DNA of 64,000 bases from Massilia sp. 9I (GCF_902506415.1 NZ_LR733275.1:310001-374000); one strand, 5' to 3'. Counted from the first letter of the stretch, positions 1 to 9,285 are shown. Numbers and translations are program-made. The notes: a model not told the origin generated them from the sequence alone.

Positions 1-1
1 C

Positions 2-220
2 GGCCTGCCCGGAGACATCGCGGCGAAGGAGCTGGCGATCTGCGTGATCAAGGAGCTGACCGCCCAGGAAGACCCGGAGCGCGGGCGCCTGCGCCAGGCC
101 GTCGACCTGCTCGACCGCACCAGCAGCCCGTTCGCGCCGCACGAGCGCGCGCGCAGCTCGCGGCGCCGCCTGGTCGATGAGGTGCGGCTGCGTTACGCGC
201 TGCCGACACCCCGGGAGTAG
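2..220 (+). CDS. C-terminal fragment of an unidentified protein
   Basis: An open frame enters from the left edge and ends at a TAG at 218-220, giving 72 residues. The fragment is charged and Arg-rich, with segments such as LAICVIKELTAQED and FAPHERARSSRRRL, and its codon use matches the GC-rich neighbours. It converges on trmJ with only 10 bases between the two stops. I do not recognise the family and the start lies outside the window, so no function is proposed. Confidence 0.6.
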   Translation, partial: GLPGDIAAKELAICVIKELTAQEDPERGRLRQAVDLLDRTSSPFAPHERARSSRRRLVDEVRLRYALPTPRE

Positions 221-230
221 CCCCGCACGC

Positions 231-992
231 CTATTTTTTGGCCGTCTGGTCCAGGATGGCGCGTGCGATTCCGCGCAGGATGTTGACCTCTTCGGTCTCC
301 AGCTGCGTGCGCGAAAACAGGCGCTTCAGGCGCGGCATCAGCTTCTTCGGGTTGTTCGCATTCAGGAAGCCGACCGCCACCAGCGCTTCTTCCAGGTGCG
401 CATACATGCCGTCGATCTGGGTCACGCTGGCCGCGTCGCCGTGGAAACCCACGCCGCGCTCATCGACCGTGTCGCCCGTTGCCGCCAGCCGGGCTTCATA
501 GGCCAGCACCTGGGCCGCCTGCGACAGGTTCAGCGACGAGTAATCCGGGTTCGAGGGGATGTTGATCAGGACGTTGCAGCCCTCGACGATCTCGTTCGGC
601 AGGCCGACCCGTTCGTTGCCCAGGATGAGCGCGGGACGCAGCTCCGCCTGCCCCGCCGCGTGGCTTGCAAAGGCGCGCGGCGTCCACACGGGCGGCGAGA
701 ACTCGCGCAGGCGCGCCGACACCGCGGCGGCGAAGTTGCAGCCCTCCAGCGCCTCCTGGATGCTGCCGACAATGCGCGCCCCCGCCAGCACGTCGCCGGC
801 GCCGCTGGCGAAGGCAACCGCCTCCGCATCCGTCAAGGGATCGGCGCAGCGCGGCGTGACCAGCACCAGGTCGCTGAACCCCATCGTCTTCATGGCCCGC
901 GCGACCGAGCCGACATTGCCCGCGCGGCTGGTCTCGACCAGTACGAAACGGAGCCTTTTGAAGAGAGTTGTGTTGATTTCGGTCGGGTTCAT
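231..992 (-). CDS. trmJ: tRNA (cytidine/uridine-2'-O-)-methyltransferase TrmJ
   Basis: This 253-residue protein belongs to the SPOUT class of RNA 2'-O-methyltransferases. TrmJ uses S-adenosylmethionine to methylate the ribose of residue 32 in the anticodon loop of several tRNAs. Visible family motifs are AGNVGSVAR at residues 24-32, the knot motif LGNERVGLPNEI at 124-135 and SSLNLSQAA at 152-160, which form the trefoil-knot cofactor site. A helical C-terminal extension of about 90 residues is typical of TrmJ rather than TrmL. The gene is divergent from suhB, as in many betaproteobacteria. The start at 992 is the only one that keeps the conserved N-terminal strand RFVLVETSRAGN complete. Confidence 0.93.
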   Translation of the reverse strand: MNPTEINTTLFKRLRFVLVETSRAGNVGSVARAMKTMGFSDLVLVTPRCADPLTDAEAVAFASGAGDVLAGARIVGSIQEALEGCNFAAAVSARLREFSPPVWTPRAFASHAAGQAELRPALILGNERVGLPNEIVEGCNVLINIPSNPDYSSLNLSQAAQVLAYEARLAATGDTVDERGVGFHGDAASVTQIDGMYAHLEEALVAVGFLNANNPKKLMPRLKRLFSRTQLETEEVNILRGIARAILDQTAKK

Positions 993-1158
993 TTAAAATA
1001 GCGCTATCGCGCGGTGCGAACTGTTGTGATCCGGGGCTGGAAAGTCCGGGATTGTAGCGGGTTCGGCACCGCTTTGCTCTTTGTCATTCTCTATCAGCAG
1101 ACCGTTCACGGCGCTTCGATGCGTGGTGGGCGTTCGCGTTTTTTCCACGGAAAGCCCT

Positions 1159-1947
1159 ATGCACCCAATGCTCAACACGGCCGTGAAGGCCGCTCGCCGC
1201 GCCGCCACCGTCATCAACCGCGCGTCCTTCGATCTCGATCGCATTACCATTTCTGAAAAAAATCACAACGACTTCGTCACCGACATCGACCAGGCGGCGG
1301 AACAGGCGATCGTGGAAACCCTGCTGAAGGCCTACCCTGACCACGCCATCCTGGCGGAAGAAAGCGGCGCCTCGAAGAACCTGAATGACGAGAGCGAAAA
1401 CGTGTGGATCATCGACCCGATCGACGGCACCACCAACTTCCTGCACGGCTACCCCAACTACTGCATCTCGATCGCCCTGCAACAGAAAGGCGTGATCACC
1501 AACGCCCTGGTCTACGATCCGGTGCGCAACGACCTGTTCACCGCCACCAAGGGCGCCGGTTCCTACCTGAACGACAAGCGCATCCGCGTGCGCAACCACG
1601 ACCGCATCGGCAAGGCCCTGTTGTCCTCGGGCCACGGCCCGGACCCGCGCGCGCTGGCCGAATACCTGCGCATGTACGAAGTCGTCGCCTCGCGCTGCCA
1701 CGGCGTGCGCAGCGCCGGCTCGGCCGCGCTGGAACTGGCGAACGTGGCCGCCGGCCGCATCGACGGCTACTTCGAAAAGGGCCTGAAAGTGTGGGACATC
1801 GCGGCGGGCGCGCTGCTCGTCACCGAAGCGGGCGGCATCGTCGGTGAGTTCAACGGCGAGTCGGAATACCTGCATAAGGGCGACATCATCGCCGCCGGCC
1901 CGAAGGTCTTTGGCGCAATGGTGCCCCTGCTGTCCGCGTTCGCCTGA
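1159..1947 (+). CDS. suhB: Inositol monophosphatase family protein SuhB
   Basis: A 262-residue Mg2+-dependent phosphatase that hydrolyses inositol monophosphates; in bacteria SuhB also takes part in rRNA antitermination complexes. The metal and substrate motifs are all present: EESG at residues 67-70, DPIDGTTNF at 86-94 and WDIAAG at 212-217. I chose the ATG at 1159 (MHPMLN) because it aligns with the family N-terminus; an in-frame ATG 26 codons earlier would add an unrelated sequence. It is divergent from trmJ across about 165 bases. No strong ribosome binding site is visible before the chosen start. Confidence 0.93.
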   Translation: MHPMLNTAVKAARRAATVINRASFDLDRITISEKNHNDFVTDIDQAAEQAIVETLLKAYPDHAILAEESGASKNLNDESENVWIIDPIDGTTNFLHGYPNYCISIALQQKGVITNALVYDPVRNDLFTATKGAGSYLNDKRIRVRNHDRIGKALLSSGHGPDPRALAEYLRMYEVVASRCHGVRSAGSAALELANVAAGRIDGYFEKGLKVWDIAAGALLVTEAGGIVGEFNGESEYLHKGDIIAAGPKVFGAMVPLLSAFA

Positions 1948-2330
1948 GCGCCCAACAATTCCCCCGCGGCCTGCGTTGCATCGTCTCGCCGTACTAGCGT
2001 ACTGTCTTCGACGATGCGCCTTGTTCTCGGGGTTTTGTTGGACGCTCGAAGACTCGATCAAGCGTTTTCGCGTAAAATACGCCCCGTGCTTCAAGGCGCG
2101 CCGCTTTATATCTGTGCGCGCCTGTTCACCGGCTGGAAAGTCCCGGTCAGAAACTTTCCATAGAGAAACAACTTCCTCTATAATCCCGGCTGTCCTGCTC
2201 ATTTCTCTTCAAGAAACGGGCGGCAGCGTCCGGCGTTCCCGCGGCCTCCTCCGCGTCCCGCCTGCAATGACTAATCCGATTTCCCTGGACTGGCGCCGTG
2301 TGGCGACGGCCCACTTTTGATAAAGAATTT
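1948..2330. other. Intergenic region between suhB and rhlE (383 bp)
   Basis: No convincing gene is seen. The region holds a promoter-like sequence (2155-2184) followed by a leader of about 140 bases before the helicase start. Long leaders are common before DEAD-box helicase genes of the cold-shock/RhlE group, but nothing in the sequence proves regulation here. Confidence 0.6.
2155..2184 (+). promoter_or_regulatory. Predicted sigma-70 type promoter of the helicase gene
   Basis: A perfect TATAAT lies at 2179-2184 and is preceded, after an 18-base spacer, by TTTCCA at 2155-2160, which matches TTGACA at four of six positions. It is the best promoter-like sequence before the helicase start at 2331 and predicts a leader of about 140 nt. 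Confidence 0.5.
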
Positions 2331-3728
2331 ATGTCATTTTCTACTCTCGGTTTGTCCGACGCAATCGTTCGCGCGGTGACTGAACAAGGCTATACCAATC
2401 CGACCCCGATCCAGGCCCAGGCCATTCCGATGGTGCTGAACGGCGGCGACCTGCTGGCCGGCGCCCAGACCGGTACCGGCAAGACCGCCGGCTTCACCCT
2501 GCCGATCCTGCAACTGCTCTCGACCGACAAGATCGGTTCGACACTGAAGAACAAGACCGCCCCGCGCGCCATCCGCGCCCTGGTGCTGACCCCGACCCGC
2601 GAGCTCGCGGCCCAGGTCGAGGAAAGCGTGCGCCTGTACGGCAAGTACACCAACCTGAATTCGGCCGTGATCTTCGGCGGCGTCGGCATCAACCCGCAGA
2701 TCAAGCTGCTCAAGCATGGCGTCGACGTGCTGGTCGCCACCCCGGGCCGCCTGCTCGACCACGCAGGCCAGCGCACCGTCGACCTGTCCCAGATCGAGAT
2801 CCTGATCCTGGACGAAGCCGACCGCATGCTCGACATGGGCTTCATCCACGACATCAAGAAAGTGCTGGCCCTGCTGCCGCCGAAGCGCCAGAACCTGCTG
2901 TTCTCGGCCACCTTCTCGGACGAGATCAAGGCTCTGGCCGACAAGCTGCTGAACAACCCGCAATCGATCGAAGTCGCGCGCCGCAACTCGACCGTGGAAG
3001 TGATCGCCCAGAAGATCCACCCGGTCGACCGCGACAAGAAGCACCCGATGCTGTCGCACCTGATCAAGGAAAACGACTGGAACCAGGTGCTGGTGTTCAC
3101 CCGCACCAAGCACGGCGCCAACAAGCTGGTGGAACAGCTGGGCAAGGACGGCATCGGCGCGATGGCGATCCACGGCAACAAGAGCCAGTCGGCGCGCACC
3201 AAGGCGCTGTCCGAGTTCAAGGACGGTAGCCTGCAGGTGCTGGTCGCGACCGACATCGCGGCGCGCGGCATCGACATCGACCAGCTGCCGCACGTGGTCA
3301 ACTACGACCTGCCGAACGTGCCGGAAGACTACGTGCACCGGATCGGCCGTACCGGCCGCGCCGGCGCTACCGGTGAAGCGGTGTCGCTGGTCTGCGTGGA
3401 CGAGCACCAGATGTTGAAGGACATCGAAAAGCTGATCAAGCAGACCCTGCCGCGTCACGTGATCCCGGGCTTCGAACCGGACCTGAACGCCAAGGCCCAG
3501 CCGATCCAGCTGCGCAGCGGCGCTCCTGGACACGGCAACCGCGGCGGCGGCCGTCCGGGCGGCAACCGCGGCGGTCAGGGCCAGCCGCGCAGTGCCGGCG
3601 GTGGCAACGGCAACGGCAACGGCGGCCGTCCAGCCAGCGCCAACGGCGGCGGCAACCGCAACGGCAACAGCGCCAATCGCGGCCCCCGGACCGGCTCCGC
3701 ACCCCGCCAAGGCGGCCGCGACCGCTAA
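2331..3728 (+). CDS. rhlE: DEAD-box ATP-dependent RNA helicase, RhlE-like
   Basis: A 465-residue RNA helicase that unwinds short RNA duplexes and acts in ribosome assembly or RNA decay. All core motifs are readable: Q motif GYTNPTPIQ (20-28), Walker A AQTGTGKT (45-52), PTREL (88-92), TPGRLLD (137-143), DEAD (161-164), SAT (192-194), ARGIDI and [10 protein letters not shown]. After about residue 395 comes a low-complexity tail rich in Gly, Asn and Arg, which usually binds RNA or ribosomal particles without sequence specificity. The ATG at 2331 was chosen because [12 protein letters not shown] matches the RhlE N-terminus. The assignment to RhlE rather than another DEAD-box paralogue is by overall pattern. 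Confidence 0.9.
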   Translation: MSFSTLGLSDAIVRAVTEQGYTNPTPIQAQAIPMVLNGGDLLAGAQTGTGKTAGFTLPILQLLSTDKIGSTLKNKTAPRAIRALVLTPTRELAAQVEESVRLYGKYTNLNSAVIFGGVGINPQIKLLKHGVDVLVATPGRLLDHAGQRTVDLSQIEILILDEADRMLDMGFIHDIKKVLALLPPKRQNLLFSATFSDEIKALADKLLNNPQSIEVARRNSTVEVIAQKIHPVDRDKKHPMLSHLIKENDWNQVLVFTRTKHGANKLVEQLGKDGIGAMAIHGNKSQSARTKALSEFKDGSLQVLVATDIAARGIDIDQLPHVVNYDLPNVPEDYVHRIGRTGRAGATGEAVSLVCVDEHQMLKDIEKLIKQTLPRHVIPGFEPDLNAKAQPIQLRSGAPGHGNRGGGRPGGNRGGQGQPRSAGGGNGNGNGGRPASANGGGNRNGNSANRGPRTGSAPRQGGRDR

Positions 3729-3760
3729 GCAATAGCTCAACGGCCGTTTCTGCCCCGCTA

Positions 3761-3829
3761 AATTAGGGTCAGAGTCGAATTAAAAGGAAATTCCAAAAAT
3801 TTCCCGATAATTCGACTCTGACCCTAATT
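3761..3829. repeat. Long inverted repeat (perfect 22-bp arms), copy 1
   Basis: The arm at 3761-3782 is the exact reverse complement of 3808-3829, separated by a 25-base loop. The core of the arm is GGGTCAGAGTCGAATTA. The element lies just downstream of the helicase gene and could form a very stable hairpin on either strand. It shares its arm with copy 2 but not its loop. Confidence 0.9.
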
Positions 3830-3861
3830 GCTTTTAGCGAGCCCAGTCGTAAGAACAATGA

Positions 3862-3920
3862 GGGTCAGAGTCGAATTATTGAGAAAGATTGTTAAATCCA
3901 GAATAATTCGACTCTGACCC
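3862..3920. repeat. Long inverted repeat (perfect 19-bp arms), copy 2
   Basis: The arm at 3862-3880 is the exact reverse complement of 3902-3920 around a 21-base AT-rich loop. The arm starts with the same GGGTCAGAGTCGAATTA as copy 1, 32 bases away. Two hairpins with the same arms and different loops suggest a mobile palindromic repeat (REP- or MITE-like) rather than a terminator. Confidence 0.88.
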
Positions 3921-4019
3921 CATTTTTATTCTGATATTTGATTACTCAAGTACTTGCCAAGGGTCGCTAAGCGGCATATATTTGAGTGATCAACTATCCC
4001 TCAAACACCGGAGCCTGCC

Positions 4020-4484
4020 ATGACTGATGTGAACGAACCCGCGCCTGACGCGCCGCTGGAGAGCCCGACCAGCGAGTTCTGCCTGCGCATGGGGCGTGCC
4101 TGGGCGGCCCTATCGCGGCGGCTGGATAGCTCGCTCGGCAGCCTGCATGGAATCAGCTTTGCGGACTACCAGTTGCTGCTGAGCCTGCAGCGGGCGCCGG
4201 GTGGGCGGCTACGTCGGGTCGACCTGGCGGAAAAGCTGGGGCTGACCGCATCCGGCGTGACCCGCTCGCTGCTGCCGCTGGAGAAGATCGGGCTGGTCGG
4301 ACGCCAGAGCGATCCGCGCGATGCCCGCGTCGGCTACGCGATCATCACCCCCACCGGCGGCGAGCTGGTCACCAATGCGAGCGTGGTGGTGCACAACGTC
4401 AGCCGCATGCTGCTGGGTGCGCCCTCGCGTGAACAGATCGAGTCGACCTCGAACCTGCTTGCCCAGCTGGGCGGCGGCCAGTAA
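4020..4484 (+). CDS. MarR family transcriptional regulator
   Basis: A 154-residue winged-helix protein. The segment LRRVDLAEKLGLTASGVTRSLLPLEKIGLVGRQSDPRDARVGYAIITPTG (given here in parts: LAEKLGLTASGVTRSL is the recognition region, SDPRDARVGY the wing) is the classic MarR pattern. MarR dimers usually repress a neighbouring transporter or enzyme and release DNA on ligand binding. The MFS gene begins about 90 bases downstream on the same strand, so it is the likely target and may be co-transcribed. A GGAG sequence precedes the ATG at 4020. Confidence 0.9.
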   Translation: MTDVNEPAPDAPLESPTSEFCLRMGRAWAALSRRLDSSLGSLHGISFADYQLLLSLQRAPGGRLRRVDLAEKLGLTASGVTRSLLPLEKIGLVGRQSDPRDARVGYAIITPTGGELVTNASVVVHNVSRMLLGAPSREQIESTSNLLAQLGGGQ

Positions 4485-4572
4485 GCCGCCTCATCATCCG
4501 CATTGAAACACCGCCGGCCCATGCGCCGGCATCGGGCGCGCACGCCCCTCCCTACAAGAACGGAACAAGAAC

Positions 4573-5850
4573 ATGAAAGAGACGCCAGCGCTGCGGCGCG
4601 ACCCGAATTTCAACTGGCTGATGGGCGGCGGCGTCATTTCCGCCCTCGGCGACCAGTTCACCATGATCGCCTTGCCCTGGCTGGTCCTGCAGCTGACCAA
4701 GGACCCGCTCGCGCTCGGCATGATGGTGGCCGTGATGGCCATCCCGCGCGCCATCCTGATCCTGTTCGGCGGCGCCGTGGTCGACCGCTACTCGCCCAAG
4801 AGCGTGCTGATGCTGACCAAGCACGTGAACACGCTGCTGCTGGCCATCCTCGCCGCGCTCGTGCTGAGCGGGACCGCCACGCTGCTGCCGGTCGCCTTGC
4901 TGGCGATCGGCCTGAGCCTGGCCTCGGCCTTCAGCATCCCGGCCGGCACCTCGATGCTTCCGCGTGCGGTGCCGCCCCAGCACCTGGCGGCCGCCAACGG
5001 CGCGATGATGGCGATGCGCCAGCTGACCATGCTGGCCGGGCCGCTGCTGGCTGGCCTGCTGTTCGCCCTCGGCGGCGACGGCAGCAATGGCATGCAGGAT
5101 GCGCGCGGCCTCGGCATCGCCTTTGCGGTCGACTGCGTCACCTATGCCGTCTCGGCCTGGACCCTCTCGAAAGTAAAGCCGCTCGCAAGCAGCAAATCGG
5201 ACAAGGCGCCGGAATCCGTACTGCGCGCCGTCGGCGCGGGGCTCGCCACTGTGTGGCGCAACCAGACCCTGCGCGCGGCCTTCATGTACTGGGGCCTGTG
5301 CGCCTGCGTGGTGGGCGGCGTGATGCAGGTGGCCCTGCCCCTGCTCGCCAGCGAGCGCCTGCACGGCGCCTCCGCCCTGGCCCTGCTGATGGGCGCCCAT
5401 GGCGCCGGCTCGCTGGCGGGCATGGCCCTGTCCGGCGTGCTGGGCAAGCGCCGCGTGGTCAACCTCGGGATCACGCTGCTGCTGGTGGACGGCCTGGTCG
5501 GCCTCCTGCTGCTGCCGCTCGGACTGGTGACGGAAAGCTGGCAGGGCATGCTGGTGCTGGTGGCGATCGGGGTGCTGGGCGGCTTCGTGCAGGTGGCGGT
5601 GTTCACCTGGATCCAGCAATGCGTGCCGCAGGCCATGCTGGGCCGGATGATGGGCATCTTCATGTTCGTGTTCATGGGCCTGGCGCCGCTGGCCGCAGCC
5701 GGCGCCGGATGGCTGGCGAGCCTGTTCAGCCTGGACGCGCTGTTCGCCGGCGCCGGCCTGTTCCTGATGGCAGCGGCCCTGCTGGCCTGGCTGTTCACGC
5801 CGATGTCCACCCTGGTCGATGCGTCGATCCGGAAGGAATCGCAGGTGTGA
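4573..5850 (+). CDS. MFS transporter (DHA3-like drug/siderophore exporter family)
   Basis: A 425-residue polytopic membrane protein with about twelve hydrophobic segments and the MFS loop 2-3 signature seen as GGAVVDRYSPK near residues 66-76. The N-terminal half (NFNWLMGGGVISALGDQFTMIALPWLV in outline) matches the DHA3 subgroup that includes EntS-like exporters and macrolide efflux proteins. The substrate cannot be told from sequence. It follows a MarR regulator, so inducible efflux of an aromatic or amphipathic compound is a reasonable inference. The start at 4573 puts the first membrane helix at the usual distance. Confidence 0.85.
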   Translation: MKETPALRRDPNFNWLMGGGVISALGDQFTMIALPWLVLQLTKDPLALGMMVAVMAIPRAILILFGGAVVDRYSPKSVLMLTKHVNTLLLAILAALVLSGTATLLPVALLAIGLSLASAFSIPAGTSMLPRAVPPQHLAAANGAMMAMRQLTMLAGPLLAGLLFALGGDGSNGMQDARGLGIAFAVDCVTYAVSAWTLSKVKPLASSKSDKAPESVLRAVGAGLATVWRNQTLRAAFMYWGLCACVVGGVMQVALPLLASERLHGASALALLMGAHGAGSLAGMALSGVLGKRRVVNLGITLLLVDGLVGLLLLPLGLVTESWQGMLVLVAIGVLGGFVQVAVFTWIQQCVPQAMLGRMMGIFMFVFMGLAPLAAAGAGWLASLFSLDALFAGAGLFLMAAALLAWLFTPMSTLVDASIRKESQV

Positions 5851-5902
5851 TGCTGGAATCGGCTAAGATGCCCGGCATCGCCACCGGAGTCCTGCCGCCG
5901 CA

Positions 5903-6709
5903 ATGCCGAAATTCGCCGCCAACCTGAGCACGCTGTTCAATGAAGTGCCCTTCCTCGACCGCTTCGCCGCCGCGCGTGCCGCCGGCTTCGATGCGGTCGA
6001 GTTCCTGTTCCCCTATGCCTTCGAGCCGGAGCAGATCGCGGCGCGCCTGCGGCGCTACGGGCTGGAGCTGGTGCTGCACAACCTGCCGGCAGGCGACTGG
6101 GCGGCGGGCGAGCGCGGACTGGCCTGCGATCCGCGCCGCAGCGCCGAGTTCCAGGACAGCGTTGGCCTGGCGCTCGACTATGCGCTCGAGCTGGGCGTGC
6201 GCCGCCTGCACTGCCTGGCCGGCAGGCTGCCGCCGAACGTCGGCCGGGAACGCGCCCACGCCGCCTATGTCGGCAACCTGCGCCACGCGGCCGCGCGCTG
6301 CGCCGAACATGGCATCGATCTGCTGATCGAGCCGATCAACGACCGCGACATACCGGGCTACTTCCTGACCGGCACGCGCCAGGCGGCCGCCATCATCGAA
6401 GAAGTCGGCGCACCCAATCTGTTCCTGCAGTACGACATCTACCACATGCAGCGCATGGAGGGCGAACTGGCCGGCACCATCCGCCAGCACCTGGGGCTGA
6501 TCCGCCATATCCAGCTGGCCGACGTCCCGGGCCGCCACCAGCCCGGCACCGGCGAGATCCACTTCCCTTTCCTGTTCCGCCTGCTGGACGAGCTCGGCTA
6601 CGATGGCTGGATCGGCTGCGAGTACCTGTCGCAGGGCGACACCGCAGCGTCGTTCGGCTGGCTGGAAGCGGAGCGCGGGCGCAAGTCCAGGATGCTGGAC
6701 AGGGCGTGA
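5903..6709 (+). CDS. hyi: Hydroxypyruvate isomerase family protein (Hyi/OtnI-like)
   Basis: A 268-residue TIM-barrel protein of the xylose isomerase-like superfamily. The opening PKFAANLSTLFNEVPFLDRFAAA, split here as ANLSTLFNEVPF, and the later segments LLIEPINDRDIPGY, LFLQYDIYHMQRMEG and IQLADVPGRHQPGTGEI are characteristic of hydroxypyruvate isomerase and 2-oxo-tetronate isomerase. The Glu in IEPIN and the Asp, His and Glu residues in YDIYH, ADVPGR and GCEY form the expected metal and catalytic set. No glyoxylate carboligase or tartronate reductase gene is next to it, so the exact substrate is open. An extended -10-like CTAAGATG sits 40 bases before the start. Confidence 0.85.
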   Translation: MPKFAANLSTLFNEVPFLDRFAAARAAGFDAVEFLFPYAFEPEQIAARLRRYGLELVLHNLPAGDWAAGERGLACDPRRSAEFQDSVGLALDYALELGVRRLHCLAGRLPPNVGRERAHAAYVGNLRHAAARCAEHGIDLLIEPINDRDIPGYFLTGTRQAAAIIEEVGAPNLFLQYDIYHMQRMEGELAGTIRQHLGLIRHIQLADVPGRHQPGTGEIHFPFLFRLLDELGYDGWIGCEYLSQGDTAASFGWLEAERGRKSRMLDRA

Positions 6710-6751
6710 TCATTCAGGCAACATCGAGGTTTAGCCAGCCGAGGAGCCACG

Positions 6752-7117
6752 ATGATTCAGGGATTACGCACCGTCATTTACCCCGTCACCAACTTGACCG
6801 AAGCACAGGCCTGGTATGAACAGGTCCTCGGCGTGCCGGCCTATTTCAGCGAAGCCTTTTACGTCGGGTTCGAAGTCGGCGGCTTCGAGCTGGGCCTGAT
6901 CCCGGATGGCGAACCCGGCAGCGCCGGCGCCACCGCCTACTGGGGCACGGACGACATCGATGCGGAAGTGGCGCGGGTGAGCAGCCTCGGTGCGCAAGTG
7001 CACTCGCCGGTGGAGGACGTCGGCGGCGGCATTCGCGTCGCCACTGTGCGCGATCCCTATGGCAACCTGTTCGGCATCATCCAGAACCCGCACTTCGACC
7101 GCGCGAAAGTCGCCTGA
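6752..7117 (+). CDS. VOC family protein (glyoxalase/bleomycin-resistance fold)
   Basis: A 121-residue single-domain protein with the paired beta-alpha-beta-beta-beta modules of the vicinal oxygen chelate fold. Typical elements are the N-terminal YPVTNLTEAQAWYEQVLG and the C-terminal VRDPYGNLFGIIQNP. Such proteins bind a metal and act as lyases, isomerases, dioxygenases or antibiotic sequestrators; sequence alone does not tell which. An AGGAG lies just before the ATG at 6752. It follows the isomerase gene after 42 bases and may share its transcript. Confidence 0.87.
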   Translation: MIQGLRTVIYPVTNLTEAQAWYEQVLGVPAYFSEAFYVGFEVGGFELGLIPDGEPGSAGATAYWGTDDIDAEVARVSSLGAQVHSPVEDVGGGIRVATVRDPYGNLFGIIQNPHFDRAKVA

Positions 7118-7223
7118 GCAGCCACATCCTTCCTGCAAGAAATTGATGGCCAGCAAGGCTAGCGCAGACGGAGTTTGAAAGAATGGGTACTTTCGGGCCG
7201 CCCCGCGGCCAGGGAGGTCCACC

Positions 7224-8108
7224 ATGCTGCGACAGCGTTCGATCCGCCTGCTCTTCCTGTTCGCCCTGTTCTCCGCCGCCTTGTCGTCCGGTTGCGGCAC
7301 CACCGGCGGCGGGCCGCCGGGAGGCCGGCCCGTCAGCCTGCAGGAAGTGCGCGAATTCGCCGATGCGTCGGCGCGCCTGGGCGGCTATGCCGAACTGGCG
7401 CGGCGCTACCGCGACACCTACGAGCGCGAACAGCCCTATCTGTCCCCCGTCGCCGACAAGCTGGCGCGCGAGAACGACGCCAAGCGGCGCGCCGTGTTCG
7501 ACGACTTCATCGCCATTCAGAAAACCCTGGTGCTGTACATGCAGACCCTGAGCCTGCTGGCGGGCGACGCGCGCTACGACCTGTCCGAGCGCATCGATGA
7601 TCTCGGTAATGGTCTCAAGGCAAATACCGAATCCGGCCTGACGCAGCGCCACATCACCGCCTACACCGGGATGACGCGCCTGCTGACACGCGTGATCGCC
7701 TCCGGCTACCAGAACCGCAGCGTCGAGACCATGGTGCGCGATGGCGATGCCGACGTGCAGGTCCTGCTCGATGCCATGATCTCGCTCACCCGCCTCTACT
7801 ACAAGACCAACGAGAATGAGAAGAAGACGATTCTCGGCATCTTCGATGTCGAGATCCCGTTCTCGACGCGCAACTCCGACCGCATGCTGGTCACGCTCGC
7901 CAAGGTGCACTACCTGAACAAGGCCACCGAGTACAAGCTCATCGACCGCCGCTACGAGCTGGCCCTGCAAGGCCTTACCAAAGTGGCGCTGGGACACCAG
8001 AAGATGCGCGAGAACCTCGGCAAGCTGAGCAACGACGAAGTGAAGCGCCTGCTGGCCACTTACGGCCGCGACTTGCGCACCATCCGCGACGGCTTATCCG
8101 GCGACTGA
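7224..8108 (+). CDS. Uncharacterised lipoprotein
   Basis: A 294-residue protein with a lipoprotein signal: basic start, hydrophobic core and lipobox SSGC at about residues 22-25, followed by a Gly/Pro spacer. The mature part is mainly alpha-helical and charged, without a motif I recognise. The start at 7224 is supported by GGGAGG seven bases upstream. The next gene begins 13 bases after the stop, so the two probably form an operon and may act together at the envelope. Function unknown. Confidence 0.8.
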   Translation: MLRQRSIRLLFLFALFSAALSSGCGTTGGGPPGGRPVSLQEVREFADASARLGGYAELARRYRDTYEREQPYLSPVADKLARENDAKRRAVFDDFIAIQKTLVLYMQTLSLLAGDARYDLSERIDDLGNGLKANTESGLTQRHITAYTGMTRLLTRVIASGYQNRSVETMVRDGDADVQVLLDAMISLTRLYYKTNENEKKTILGIFDVEIPFSTRNSDRMLVTLAKVHYLNKATEYKLIDRRYELALQGLTKVALGHQKMRENLGKLSNDEVKRLLATYGRDLRTIRDGLSGD

Positions 8109-8121
8109 CAGGAGAATGCAC

Positions 8122-8694
8122 ATGGCTAGCACCCCAACCCCTACCAAGACCGACTTGTCCGCCCTGGAAGACGCCACTGCCGTCGAGGAGCCGGCAACGG
8201 CGTCCGCCGCGGTGGCCGCGCCGCCGCCCGATGCCGGCGGCAGCGCCTTGTCCAGCCCCGACAAGATCGTCGAGCTGGCCGACCACCTGACGGCCTGCGC
8301 CGACGAGATCCACGAACGGGTGATGAAGGAAATCCGCAGCTACGGCGGCAAGGCGGTGCCCGAGAAGGTGCAGGACAAGGTGCGCGCCCTGTTCGAGGAT
8401 GAAGTGCTGCTGCGCCAGCGCGCCAACGGCCTGCATGCCGACGCCGCCACCTTCATCGTCAAGGGCCTCGGCAAGCCGCAGGCCCAGCTGGTCAAGCTGA
8501 CGGCCGACGCGGCCGAGAAGATCCGCAAGATCGGCGTCATCGGCGAAATCACGGGGCTGGCCGGCGGCCTGCTGGGGCTGGCCGCGGCCGCATCCACCGG
8601 GCAGCCGCTCGCCATCCTGGCCGCCATCGACAAGATCGAGAAGCACGGCAAGACGCTGAACGCGCTCAAGCCGAAGCCGCCGGCCAAGGCCTGA
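8122..8694 (+). CDS. Conserved hypothetical protein, partner of the lipoprotein
   Basis: A 190-residue protein with an Ala/Pro-rich first 45 residues and a helical remainder. A Gly/Ala-rich hydrophobic segment near residues 138-165 (GEITGLAGGLLGLAAAAS) could be a membrane-inserting hairpin, and a basic tail ends the protein. The ATG at 8122 is preferred over one two codons earlier because AGGAG is then seven bases away rather than touching the start. No family is recognised. It is co-directional and nearly contiguous with the lipoprotein gene. Confidence 0.75.
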   Translation: MASTPTPTKTDLSALEDATAVEEPATASAAVAAPPPDAGGSALSSPDKIVELADHLTACADEIHERVMKEIRSYGGKAVPEKVQDKVRALFEDEVLLRQRANGLHADAATFIVKGLGKPQAQLVKLTADAAEKIRKIGVIGEITGLAGGLLGLAAAASTGQPLAILAAIDKIEKHGKTLNALKPKPPAKA

Positions 8695-8727
8695 GCCTGC
8701 CGGCGCATCCGCAGCGTCGAAGATGCC

Positions 8728-9285
8728 TTAGTTGACCAGCTCGGGGCGGCTGGCCGGGTCGAAGTCGGCCCAGTCGCCGTCGACGATATTGCCTTGCGCG
8801 CGTTCGATGTGGTGGGCGCCCAGCTGGCGCAGCACGTCGACCGCCTTGTCGGCCAGGCCAACATCATCGAAAGCGACCGCCACCAGCATGCCCGCTTCGC
8901 GCGGCGGCACGCGGTTCTCGCTGCTGCCCTGTTCCGACTCGCCGCGTTCCTTCATCTTGGAAAAACTGAACAGCGAGCCGACGTGGCCGCCGACCAGGCC
9001 GCCGACGATCGGGCCCAGCGGTCCGGTGACCGGCGCCGTGGCCGCGCCGATGGCCGCGCCGACCGCGCCGCCGGTGGCGACGCCCTGCACCACGCCTCCC
9101 GGCGTCTCCTTGGCGCCGGGCGACTGCAGATGGTCGCCGCCGATCGGGGTCTGGTCGTGCTGGCCGGGCTGGGTCAGGTAGAAGCCGCTGATCCGGCTTG
9201 CGTCGAAGCCTGCATCGGACAGCGCGCGGCGCGCACGGTCGACCTCGTCCTGAAGCTGGAAACGGCCTGCAATGATTGTGGACAT
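8728..9285 (-). CDS. Glycine-zipper general stress-type protein
   Basis: A 185-residue protein. The N-terminus (IIAGRFQLQDEVDRARRALSD, shortened here to GRFQLQDEVDRARRAL) and the later MLVAVAFDDVGLADKAVDVLRQLGA resemble the paired alpha-beta modules of YflT-type general stress proteins, in which a small permutation of charged helices recurs. Between them lies a Gly/Ala-rich membrane-like segment with glycine-zipper spacing (GGAVGAAIGAATAPVTGPLG). The start at 9285 is preceded by AGGAG on its strand; the longer upstream frame has no coding features. Localisation is likely to the inner membrane. Confidence 0.8.
   Translation of the reverse strand: MSTIIAGRFQLQDEVDRARRALSDAGFDASRISGFYLTQPGQHDQTPIGGDHLQSPGAKETPGGVVQGVATGGAVGAAIGAATAPVTGPLGPIVGGLVGGHVGSLFSFSKMKERGESEQGSSENRVPPREAGMLVAVAFDDVGLADKAVDVLRQLGAHHIERAQGNIVDGDWADFDPASRPELVN

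Noticed and set aside
2334..3740. Long open frame on the minus strand opposite the helicase gene (468 codons)
   Set aside because: It mirrors a clear DEAD-box gene with all motifs; such antisense frames are expected at this GC content and it has no motif or start signal.
3761..3920. CRISPR array
   Set aside because: The two units are inverted repeats with unequal arms and loops, not direct repeats separated by spacers, and no cas genes are present.
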